5,544 nucleotides of DNA from an uncultured Cocleimonas sp. (GTDB lineage Bacteria > Pseudomonadota > Gammaproteobacteria > Thiotrichales > Thiotrichaceae). Below the pieces are notes generated by a model, which saw only the letters and a program-made list of their open reading frames with translations, searched no databases and was not told where the DNA came from. Below are positions 1 through 5,544 of this stretch, piece after piece (within the stretch, counting starts at the first letter, position 1; the number at the start of each line of letters is the position of its first letter). The DNA lies in the NCBI GenBank assembly GCA_938041705.1, contig CALISP010000303.1, positions 1 through 5,544 of the forward strand. The letters run 5' to 3'. A program made the position numbers and the translations under genes.

Positions 1-1161
1 AGTCAGTGTGTAGAAGTTATTGATTTCCATAAATGATGACGGGCGAATCGGATGTGCCATTGGGCTAGCATCTTCAACGAATTGATGAGTACGTAACATG
101 CGCACGTCTTCGATACGTTTTACTGCACGTGAGTGTAAATCAGCAGTGAACTCTTGATCTCTAAAAACTGTTAAGCCTTCTTTTAAACTCAGTTGAAACC
201 AATCACGACAAGTAACGCGGTTTCCTGTCCAGTTATGGAAGTACTCATGCCCTATTACCGCTTCGATATTGATGTAGTCGTTATCAGTTGCAGTTTCTGG
301 GCTGGCAAAAACGAGTTTTGAATTAAATACATTCAAGCCTTTGTTTTCCATCGCGCCCATATTGAAGTCATCAACGGCTACGACCATATAGATATCAAGA
401 TCATATTCGAGACCAAAGCGATCTTCGTCCCATTTCATTGCACGCTTGAGTGATTGCATGGCATGGTCACATTTATCAATATTGTGCGCTTCGGTATAAA
501 TCTCTAACTTTACGTCGTTGCCTGATGTTGTGGTGTAGCTGTCTGTTACGTGTTCTAGGTCACCTGCGACTAATGCAAATAGATACGCTGGCTTTTTGAA
601 GGGGTCTTCCCATACGGCGTAGTGTTTGCCTACATTTGCCTCACCTGTAATGTGACCAGAGTCAATCAAGTTACCGTTTGATAGCATTACAGGGTATTTT
701 TCTTTATCTGCACGAATCGTTGTTATGAATTTACCCATGACATCTGGACGATCTAAGAAGTAGGTTATTTTACGAAAGCCTTGGGCTTCACACTGCGTAC
801 AAAAGTTACCGCTTGATTGGTATAAACCTTCGAGTGATTTATTGTCTTGTGGGTATATTTTTGTGATGACTTCTAAGGTGAATTCATCGGCTAGATTAGT
901 TAGCACAAGACTTTCATCATCGATGGTGTAATCGCTTTCTGATAGTTCGTAATCGTTTACACTGATTTTTTGTAATTCTAACTCAGCTCCAAATAGCTCC
1001 AAATCAGTATCTGTAGCTTCAGCATTACGTTGGTATAAAACATTTGATGTCACAATCGCATGATCTTCAAATAGATCAAATTCAAGATTTACTATATCAA
1101 TCCAGAATGCGGGTTGTTGATAGTCTTTTAAGAAAATGGTTTTACCAGTAGCGTGCTTCAT
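1..1161 (-). CDS. pepN: Aminopeptidase N (M1 family zinc metallopeptidase), N-terminal 387 residues, truncated by window edge
   Basis: This is a cytosolic zinc exopeptidase that removes N-terminal residues from peptides late in protein turnover. The reading frame is open from the ATG at 1161 to the left edge, giving exactly 387 codons of a family that is about 870 residues long. Residues 1 to about 190 form the N-terminal beta domain and the thermolysin-like catalytic domain follows. The exopeptidase motif GAMEN lies at residues 269-273. The zinc site HEYFH is at 305-309, and the third ligand is Glu328 in LKEG, so the ligands are His305, His309 and Glu328, with Glu306 as general base. These are the E. 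coli PepN positions (297, 301, 320) plus eight. The frame ends in MNNFYTLT-like sequence, two residues short of the expected catalytic tyrosine (E. coli Tyr381). A weak GAGAG ribosome-binding site (1167-1171) lies five bases before the start. It is transcribed divergently from the next gene. The identification is secure; only the C-terminal half is missing. Confidence 0.97.
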   Translation of the reverse strand, partial: MKHATGKTIFLKDYQQPAFWIDIVNLEFDLFEDHAIVTSNVLYQRNAEATDTDLELFGAELELQKISVNDYELSESDYTIDDESLVLTNLADEFTLEVITKIYPQDNKSLEGLYQSSGNFCTQCEAQGFRKITYFLDRPDVMGKFITTIRADKEKYPVMLSNGNLIDSGHITGEANVGKHYAVWEDPFKKPAYLFALVAGDLEHVTDSYTTTSGNDVKLEIYTEAHNIDKCDHAMQSLKRAMKWDEDRFGLEYDLDIYMVVAVDDFNMGAMENKGLNVFNSKLVFASPETATDNDYINIEAVIGHEYFHNWTGNRVTCRDWFQLSLKEGLTVFRDQEFTADLHSRAVKRIEDVRMLRTHQFVEDASPMAHPIRPSSFMEINNFYTLT

Positions 1162-1328
1162 GCGAACTCTCAATGCTGTAAAAAATAGTCATGAATAATA
1201 ACGCATTAAAGTGAAGGAATCTCTGATTAACCTAGATGTATTCTGGCAATTTACTTTAAGGAGTATTTAAGGGGTTTTTCAAGAGAATAGACTCGTTTAC
1301 ACAGGTACTTATATATACAGAGAGATAA

Positions 1329-1357
1329 TTGACTTTTTACTCAGATTTTTCTTAAAT
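1329..1357 (+). promoter_or_regulatory. Possible sigma70 promoter of the DUF336 gene
   Basis: TTGACT at 1329-1334 matches the -35 consensus at five of six positions. After a 17-base spacer, TTAAAT at 1352-1357 matches the -10 consensus at four of six but lacks the important second-position A. The expected transcript would start near 1364-1366, leaving a leader of roughly 50 bases before the ATG at 1413. Position and spacing are good, the -10 box is poor, and the region is AT-rich, so a chance match is possible. Confidence 0.4.
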
Positions 1358-1401
1358 GAATTTGAATATCGAAAACAATCCTGCAATTTGCACATAGCCA
1401 C

Positions 1402-1407
1402 GAGGAA
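1402..1407 (+). promoter_or_regulatory. Ribosome-binding site of the DUF336 gene
   Basis: GAGGAA lies five bases before the ATG at 1413. It favours that start over the in-frame ATG at 1425, which has no comparable Shine-Dalgarno sequence. It is the strongest ribosome-binding site in the window. Confidence 0.75.
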
Positions 1408-1412
1408 ATAAT

Positions 1413-1937
1413 ATGAAAGCATTAATGAAATCATTTATAACAAGACCCGCGCTAATATCAGCATCCCTTTTAGCATCACTAGTATTCAGTTTTTCCGCAA
1501 TTGCTGTAGATGAGAAATTAACAATAGAGATTAAACGATTGTCTGCTGAATCTGCCATTGCTGTGGCAACCGCAGCCATGCTGGAATGTCGCAAGCAAGG
1601 TTATCAAGCAACGGCTACCGTCGTTGATAAGAACGGTATTGTTCAAGCAGTGATTCGTGACACTTTAGCACCCCCTATTTCAATTCCCATCAGCAAAGCA
1701 AAAGCGTTTACCGCAGTTAACTTCAGTGCGGACACATCAGCTATGGCAGAACGTCAAAATACAGGCGTAGGACGATTCGAGGGAGTGTTAATGTCAGCTG
1801 GTGGAGTGAATATAAATATTGGTGGCACAATTTATGGCGCAGTTGGCGTGAGTGGTGCGCCGTCTGGTGAGATAGATGAAGATTGTGCTAAAGCGGGCAT
1901 TGAGGCTATTGCCGAAGATTTGGAAATGGCAGATTAG
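1413..1937 (+). CDS. Exported GlcG/HbpS-like protein (DUF336 family, putative heme-binding)
   Basis: The 174-residue product has a signal peptide: Lys2, Lys6 and Arg11, a hydrophobic stretch at about 13-30, and a likely AIA cleavage site after Ala31. The mature part is one complete GlcG/HbpS domain. It starts with an alpha helix (about 43-63), followed by the strand ATVVDKNG (67-75) and an Arg-Asp turn at 82-83. The family signatures are SAGGVNI (128-134) and GAVGVSGAPSGEIDEDCA (142-159), the latter resembling the usual GVSGAPGGEHDEACA. Members of this family include the extracellular heme-binding sensor partner HbpS of Streptomyces and GlcG, encoded with the glycolate oxidase genes; the biochemical role of most others is unknown. 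No two-component, glycolate or heme-uptake gene lies next to it, so heme binding is inferred from the family only. The mature protein has just two cysteines (59 and 158), which could pair in the periplasm. It appears to be a single-gene transcript between divergent pepN and convergent arfB. Confidence 0.88.
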   Translation: MKALMKSFITRPALISASLLASLVFSFSAIAVDEKLTIEIKRLSAESAIAVATAAMLECRKQGYQATATVVDKNGIVQAVIRDTLAPPISIPISKAKAFTAVNFSADTSAMAERQNTGVGRFEGVLMSAGGVNINIGGTIYGAVGVSGAPSGEIDEDCAKAGIEAIAEDLEMAD

Positions 1938-1964
1938 AAGATCTACCATAAAGTAATAAGAAAA

Positions 1965-2003
1965 CTAAGGTTTGACGCGACAAGGAGACGAGTCAAACCT
2001 TAG
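1965..2003 (+). terminator. Perfect 12-bp stem-loop after the DUF336 gene (atypical terminator candidate)
   Basis: CTAAGGTTTGAC (1965-1976) and its exact reverse complement GTCAAACCTTAG (1992-2003) flank a 15-base loop. The stem begins 28 bases after the stop codon, where a 3' hairpin is expected. It lacks the T-run of an intrinsic terminator: the bases after the stem are CGATTACGAC. It does have AAAA just before the left arm (1961-1964). On the minus strand that gives only TTTT after the stem, so it could act weakly for transcripts arriving from arfB. It may instead stabilise the mRNA 3' end or mark a Rho-dependent end. The inverted repeat is certain; the function is not. Confidence 0.5.
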
Positions 2004-2048
2004 CGATTACGACATACAGTGTTCTTTTATAATTTTGTAGTTAAAAAC

Positions 2049-2144
2049 AAATAACCCCTTACCAGTATTACTTGTTCTCAATGTAAAAAAATAACCCTCA
2101 CAACTCTATCTCATAAACATGGTCCCCAATAAAATGGGTTATTT
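2049..2144. repeat. Threefold 9-base word AAATAACCC / GGGTTATTT
   Basis: AAATAACCC occurs at 2049-2057 and again at 2089-2097, exactly 40 bases apart. Its reverse complement GGGTTATTT lies at 2136-2144. The second and third copies could pair as a 9-bp stem around a 38-base loop. The first copy could compete for the same partner. There is no T-tract after the right arm (ATTAAATTAA follows). The words are seen directly; whether they are regulatory, a decayed repeat or chance in AT-rich DNA is open. Confidence 0.45.
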
Positions 2145-2231
2145 ATTAAATTAACTTATCAGATTTCATTAAAACATTATAGTAATTTAATATATTGCAC
2201 ACCCTCTACTTTTACAGTATCTGTGTATCTA

Positions 2232-2258
2232 AAGCTTACCCAAGCTATGTTTAAGCTT
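2232..2258. repeat. Small inverted repeat AAGCTTA / TAAGCTT
   Basis: AAGCTTA (2232-2238) and TAAGCTT (2252-2258) can form a 7-bp stem with a 13-base loop, about 75 bases beyond the arfB stop on the minus strand. A third, partial copy (CAAGCT, 2241-2246) sits in the loop. The stem is AT-rich and has no T-run, so it is only a weak candidate for the 3' end of the arfB transcript. Confidence 0.3.
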
Positions 2259-2331
2259 CATTCTGTTTGAATATAAGTTGGTATATTGTTTTTTTAATAA
2301 TGAATATGGACAACTGCAGGTTTAAAGGCAT

Positions 2332-2748
2332 TTATTCGCGAGGCACTTTACCTCGAAGTGATTTTGTCTTGCCGCGTTTAGTTTTACTGTCTACCCTTTT
2401 TATTCTGGCATTTCTACTAGGTCTAGTTGGTCTTCTTGGCTTTTTACAAATTCCCACACTTTTGACTAGCTGTTTCAAACGCGACAGTGCTTCAGTTCTA
2501 TTTTTATCTTGAGTTCGGTGAGTCTGTGCCTTAATCACAATCACACCTTCTTTGGTGACTCGACTGTCAGATAATTTCAATAACTCGGCTTTATAAAACT
2601 CGGGTAAGGAAGAGGCACTTATATCAAAACGTAAATGAATCGCAGAAGAGACTTTATTGACATTTTGTCCACCCGGACCTTGTGCGCGAATCGCTGTAAG
2701 CTCGATTTCATCATCAGGTATTGCTATGGCATTTGTTATTTGTAACAT
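2332..2748 (-). CDS. arfB: Alternative ribosome-rescue factor ArfB (peptidyl-tRNA hydrolase, YaeJ)
   Basis: ArfB binds ribosomes stalled on mRNAs lacking a stop codon and hydrolyses the peptidyl-tRNA. It serves as a backup to tmRNA trans-translation. The 138-residue product is almost the E. coli length (140). The release-factor-like domain begins AIPDDEIELTAIRAQGPGGQ and places the catalytic GGQ at residues 26-28, as in E. coli. The conserved stretch NKVSSAIHLRFDISASSLPE follows at 31-50, and GVIVIKAQ at 68-75. The C-terminal tail (102-138) is highly basic, with KKPRRPTRP and a terminal SLRGKVPRE; this tail is known to enter the empty mRNA channel. There is no RF1/RF2 codon-recognition domain, as expected. 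The ATG lies one base after the stop of the upstream gene, and no clear Shine-Dalgarno sequence precedes it, so expression probably depends on translational coupling. The start agrees with the E. coli N-terminus. The GlcG-like gene is convergent. Confidence 0.96.
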   Translation of the reverse strand: MLQITNAIAIPDDEIELTAIRAQGPGGQNVNKVSSAIHLRFDISASSLPEFYKAELLKLSDSRVTKEGVIVIKAQTHRTQDKNRTEALSRLKQLVKSVGICKKPRRPTRPSRNARIKRVDSKTKRGKTKSLRGKVPRE

Positions 2749-2749
2749 C

Positions 2750-4669
2750 TTAATTAACAGGTGAATCCAATAAATTTATACGCATTAATATCAATGGGAT
2801 AGGTTTATTTTCACTAAACAAGATTAAATCTGTCTTTGGATCAAAACCTAATACAGAGTCTTGTAATTGTTTATGAAGTTCTGATTTAACAGTAAAAGTA
2901 ACTGTTTTCGTTTTATTGTCACCCATTGTTTGTATTTGCGAACTCACACCTTCTAATACTTGAATGTGTAATTTGGTTTTAATCGTATCTTTAAATGTAG
3001 CTTTTATTTCTACATTACAACCATTTTTACAACGGCTTTGGCTGAGTTGATCATTCAAATCAAAACTGAATTGTTTGGCAGATCTAGCTGAATATTCGTA
3101 GTCGATTCCTTCGGGTAAATAATAACCTTGATACCAATAGTTTTCAGATTTTGGCATTTGCACTTTGAGTGCCGGTTGGTTTTCTATTTGAGTGTTATGT
3201 GGACTTTCAGTCAACCAGCGACCAAAAGACCTTACTGCTACTTTATCTTTTTGAGAGTTAACACAGCTAGCATCCATTTGATCAGCAAGTCGGTAAGGCG
3301 CGATGTAACGCTCACCCATTAGCACAAAGGCATCGGGAGTATCTTGATACTGTTTACCCATAGTAAGCATTAGATACTTTAGAAACTCTTGGGTTTTATA
3401 ATCCACATGATTAATTTCACGCATATTACTGATAGTCATAACGTTTCTACGCATCTGCAAAGCACGTAATGAGCTAATCATGAACTGATAAGGATGATTT
3501 TTTACGGGTCCAACATCACGGATAACATAATCTTTATTACCGTAAAATTCGTTCTCAGTTCCCCAATAACGCCCTTCTAAATTACGCATGTATTGCTCAT
3601 CCACATCAAGACGACAGCTGCCATCTGGCATTGCTGTAAAGACGCTGCCGTAGATTTTATCGGTGTAGCTCATCCAACGTTCGATGGCTCCATCACGATT
3701 ACCTAAGCCTTTATCTAGAGCATATTTAGCTATGGTTTTTAGGTTTTGATTATATGGGTCTGAACCTTCACCATACGTAAATAAGGTTCCGATATTGGTA
3801 AAGGCGAGTTTGTTCTTATGCACACCAAAGGCATTCGCATAAATATCTATATTAGCAATTGTCGCCTGAGTGAATACGTCAGGACTAAAGCCGAATTGGT
3901 TTTCTACTTCTTGGCGCTCAGCGGGTGACATCCAGAATTCGCCCCACCCTTGTTTATTGTCATAGTCGTTACATGAGTTCGCTGCTTCCCCAAATTCGCC
4001 ATCAGCTAAGCCAAGTTGAACGCCTATTATTTGTGGGTTTGCAGCAAATCGTTTGGCAAAGTTTTGAATATAAGAAGCAGTTAAATCCATATAGGATTTA
4101 TCCCAATAAATGAGCGACTTATGTTTTGTTCTTCGTAAGGACTTTAACGCCCATTTTGGTGCTTCACACGTAGAATTTACTTCCAAACGTATCAAAGCTT
4201 GTTGAGGTGCAATACGCTTTAGAGTGGCTTCTAATTTTGAAAAATTATACTGACCTTTACGAGGATTACTTTCATCCCAACGAACTATGACAAATCGGTT
4301 ATTGACCACTGCAGGGTTATGACCTTCTTCGGCAATCAATCCTGAGTTTTTAGTTATTTGGGTATTAGGTGGTAATGACCAATCAAAACCTGCTGAAAAG
4401 TGGGGAGGTGTCTTTTCTATTATTACTTTATTGTCAGTTTTGGCTTTAGATTTTATGCTGTTTGTTTGGTCTGTCGAATTGGTATTCTCTGTTATTTTTG
4501 CTTCGTTAGTTTTTACAACATTCTTGTTATCAGCATCATTACTAATTTTTTTTTGTGAGGCAGTGGTTTCGCTGTTATCTGCATAATTCGCATTGTATAA
4601 ATACTCACCTCCGAAAATTATGGCGATGGCAAAGCAAATAAAGGTGATGAGATAGAAGATAGTTTTCAT
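2750..4669 (-). CDS. Membrane-anchored or exported glycoside-hydrolase-like protein (GH42-like or DUF4874/DUF4832-like), function unknown
   Basis: The 639-residue product starts with a hydrophobic segment (about 4-20). No lipobox cysteine or clear AXA cleavage site follows, so it is either an uncleaved anchor or an atypical signal peptide. Residues 30-85 form a low-complexity linker rich in Asn, Thr, Lys and Asp. From about 90 to 470 it resembles a clan GH-A TIM barrel: FVIVRWDESNPRKGQYNF (126-143) matches the usual pattern W...EP..G.Y.F at the barrel start, and IIGVQLGLADGEFGEA (214-229) falls at the strand that carries the acid/base region in GH42-like enzymes and the GxWGEW-like motif of DUF4874/DUF4832 proteins. 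Candidate carboxylates are Glu225, Glu228 and, in WGTENEFYG (369-377), Glu372 and Glu374; these assignments are tentative. Residues from about 500 look like a beta-sandwich, with a cysteine pair at 547 and 551. Substrate is unknown. The ATG at 4669 has no strong ribosome-binding site (GAATAAAAACA precedes it). It is the first gene of a unit with arfB. Confidence 0.72.
   Translation of the reverse strand: MKTIFYLITFICFAIAIIFGGEYLYNANYADNSETTASQKKISNDADNKNVVKTNEAKITENTNSTDQTNSIKSKAKTDNKVIIEKTPPHFSAGFDWSLPPNTQITKNSGLIAEEGHNPAVVNNRFVIVRWDESNPRKGQYNFSKLEATLKRIAPQQALIRLEVNSTCEAPKWALKSLRRTKHKSLIYWDKSYMDLTASYIQNFAKRFAANPQIIGVQLGLADGEFGEAANSCNDYDNKQGWGEFWMSPAERQEVENQFGFSPDVFTQATIANIDIYANAFGVHKNKLAFTNIGTLFTYGEGSDPYNQNLKTIAKYALDKGLGNRDGAIERWMSYTDKIYGSVFTAMPDGSCRLDVDEQYMRNLEGRYWGTENEFYGNKDYVIRDVGPVKNHPYQFMISSLRALQMRRNVMTISNMREINHVDYKTQEFLKYLMLTMGKQYQDTPDAFVLMGERYIAPYRLADQMDASCVNSQKDKVAVRSFGRWLTESPHNTQIENQPALKVQMPKSENYWYQGYYLPEGIDYEYSARSAKQFSFDLNDQLSQSRCKNGCNVEIKATFKDTIKTKLHIQVLEGVSSQIQTMGDNKTKTVTFTVKSELHKQLQDSVLGFDPKTDLILFSENKPIPLILMRINLLDSPVN
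4546..4554 (-). repeat. A9 homopolymer inside the linker of the glycoside-hydrolase-like gene
   Basis: Nine consecutive T on the plus strand read as A9 in the coding strand, across codons 39-42 (Gln-Lys-Lys-Ile), just after the membrane segment. Tracts of this length are prone to slippage in replication or transcription. Gain or loss of one base would remove the barrel and leave only the anchor. The frame is intact here. Whether length varies cannot be seen from one sequence. Confidence 0.5.
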
Positions 4670-4875
4670 TGTTTTTATTCAGTTACTAGTAAGGCTTTTA
4701 AGTTAAATCAATCGCTTGGGCTTATTCTACCAGATGCCTATACTAACTAACCTAAGATTAAATAAAAGCATCATTAAATACGTTTTGAGTTTTATAAAGG
4801 ATTAAGAGATTTTGCTGGATCAATTGTATTTTCCGTCTATGATCAACACCACCAGCACTTCTATGATAATTAAAA
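4670..4875. other. Divergent intergenic region between the glycoside-hydrolase-like gene and the alpha/beta hydrolase
   Basis: This 206-base AT-rich region should hold promoters for both directions. Toward the hydrolase, TATGAT occurs at 4838-4843 and again at 4862-4867, but neither has a convincing -35 box at 16-18 bases. On the minus strand TTGATT (4706-4711) is followed after 17 bases by the poor match TAGTAA (4683-4688). No promoter is called with confidence, and no operator or RNA element was recognised. Confidence 0.5.
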
Positions 4876-5544
4876 ATGACGCAAAAAACTGACCACCCAT
4901 TTAAAAGCTCCAACATGCCTTTTCCAATGAAAGTTTTTTTCAGTTTAACTACTTTTGTATTCAAAATTTTAGGTGTTGTTTCGCCTAAACTGGCAGGTAA
5001 GCTGGCATTGCGTTTGTTTATGAAACCACCCAATGCTGCAGCACCGCGACGTGAAGATAATATTAAGGAACAAGCACAACTTAGCTTTCGCAACATTGGT
5101 GGTCGTAATATAGCGGTTCGAGTCTGGGACAATGACTCCTCTACAAAAACATCTCCAACTGTTTTACTTTCACATGGTTGGGCAGGACGCACTTCGCAAT
5201 TTTTAGAAATCATTCAGCCTTTAGTAGCCGCTGGTTATCGTGTTATTGGCGCAGATATACCTGCACATGGTGATTCTTCTGGAAAACATACAAACATGCT
5301 CGATGCATCTCAAGTCTTATCCCTAATAGCTAAAGAATTTGGACCATTGGAAGCTATTGTTGCTCACTCTTTTGGGACAGGTACAACCCTATTAGCGCTC
5401 GATAGTTATGAAGTTAAGGCGCCAAAAATAGTATTGATTGGATCCTATTCACGGGTCTCTTTTATTATTGATTTATTCTCCGATGTATTTAACTTAAGTC
5501 AAACAACTAGGGAGGCGATGCAAAAAGCTGGTACGGATAAATTC
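4876..5544 (+). CDS. Alpha/beta hydrolase, N-terminal part, truncated by window edge
   Basis: The frame is open from the ATG at 4876 to the right edge (223 codons). An in-frame stop at 4867-4869 limits it upstream. Other in-frame starts are 4915 and 4927; none has a clear ribosome-binding site, so the true start is uncertain. Counting from 4876, an amphipathic N-terminal stretch (about 18-48) is followed by the oxyanion-hole motif HGWAGRTSQF (100-109). Next come DIPAHGDSSG (127-136) and the nucleophile elbow AHSFGTG with Ser165. This order is typical of a proteobacterial alpha/beta hydrolase group with HGWxGRxSQF, DxPAHGxSxG and AHSFG motifs. The catalytic aspartate and histidine would lie beyond the edge. 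Members act as esterases or related hydrolases; the substrate cannot be told. The protein is probably cytosolic or loosely membrane-associated. It is divergent from the glycoside-hydrolase-like gene. Confidence 0.88.
   Translation, partial: MTQKTDHPFKSSNMPFPMKVFFSLTTFVFKILGVVSPKLAGKLALRLFMKPPNAAAPRREDNIKEQAQLSFRNIGGRNIAVRVWDNDSSTKTSPTVLLSHGWAGRTSQFLEIIQPLVAAGYRVIGADIPAHGDSSGKHTNMLDASQVLSLIAKEFGPLEAIVAHSFGTGTTLLALDSYEVKAPKIVLIGSYSRVSFIIDLFSDVFNLSQTTREAMQKAGTDKF

Larger units (their letters stand above)
1162..1412. other. Divergent intergenic region between pepN and the DUF336 gene
   Basis: This 251-base AT-rich stretch separates two divergently transcribed starts and must carry the promoters for both. 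On the plus strand there is a plausible sigma70 pair, listed separately. On the minus strand, toward pepN, the best I can find is TTGAAA (1277-1282) followed after 17 bases by TTAAAG (1254-1259), which is too weak to call. No operator palindrome, riboswitch or small ORF was recognised. Confidence 0.6.
1938..2331. other. AT-rich intergenic region between convergent genes
   Basis: These 394 bases separate the stop of the DUF336 gene from the stop of arfB. I see no credible gene in them. They hold a perfect 12-bp inverted repeat, three copies of a 9-base word (two direct, one inverted) and an AAGCTTA hairpin, each listed separately. None is followed by a canonical T-tract on either strand, so transcript ends cannot be placed with confidence. 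The region is longer than a simple bidirectional terminator needs. Confidence 0.6.

Noticed and set aside
1..1161. pepN as a possible broken gene
   Set aside because: The frame is intact to the window edge, with all zinc ligands present; the truncation comes from the window only.
1352..1594. Minus-strand open frame of 80 codons
   Set aside because: It is antisense to the signal-peptide region of the DUF336 gene and has the Ala/Ser-rich look of a shadow frame.
1965..2003. Integron attC-like site suggested by the inverted repeat
   Set aside because: The arms do not match the GTTRRRY / RYYYAAC core sites (GTTTGAC is present), and there is no gene-cassette layout around it.
2267..2512. Plus-strand open frame of 81 codons with a hydrophobic C-terminal half
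   Set aside because: It lies mostly antisense to arfB, whose identity is certain. The hydrophobic residues come from the complement of the basic Lys/Arg tail, and there is no ribosome-binding site.
4758..5213. Minus-strand open frame of 151 codons
   Set aside because: It overlaps the start of the well-supported alpha/beta hydrolase in antisense and has no recognisable motif.
5362..5379. Nucleophile elbow AHSFG instead of GxSxG in the alpha/beta hydrolase, as a sign of an inactive enzyme
   Set aside because: Ala at the first position is normal in this hydrolase group, and the oxyanion and PAHGDS motifs are intact.

Overview
The window looks like ordinary chromosome from a low-GC, probably marine gammaproteobacterium. 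The best anchors are an aminopeptidase N (PepN) that aligns with the E. coli enzyme at a constant +8 offset through its active site, and an ArfB very close to E. coli ArfB. Placement nearer than Gammaproteobacteria (an Alteromonadales-like genome would fit) is inference from AT-rich codon use and gene types. No mobile element, tRNA, rRNA or CRISPR array was seen.

Layout, left to right. (1) 1-1161, minus strand: the N-terminal 387 codons of pepN, running off the left edge. (2) 1162-1412: a divergent intergenic region with a plausible promoter for the next gene. (3) 1413-1937, plus strand: an exported GlcG/HbpS-like (DUF336) protein. (4) 1938-2331: a 394-base AT-rich gap between convergent genes. 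It holds a perfect 12-bp inverted repeat, a threefold 9-bp repeat and a small AAGCTTA hairpin. (5) 4669-2332, minus strand: a two-gene unit made of a 639-residue membrane-anchored or exported glycoside-hydrolase-like protein followed one base later by arfB. (6) 4670-4875: a short divergent intergenic region. (7) 4876-5544, plus strand: the N-terminal part of an alpha/beta hydrolase, running off the right edge.

The genes do not form an obvious pathway. PepN trims cytosolic peptides, ArfB rescues stalled ribosomes, and the DUF336 protein and the barrel protein act outside the cytoplasm. The most unusual points are the tight coupling of arfB to an uncharacterised envelope protein, and an A9 homopolymer just after that protein's membrane anchor. 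I found no convincing undescribed multi-gene system.
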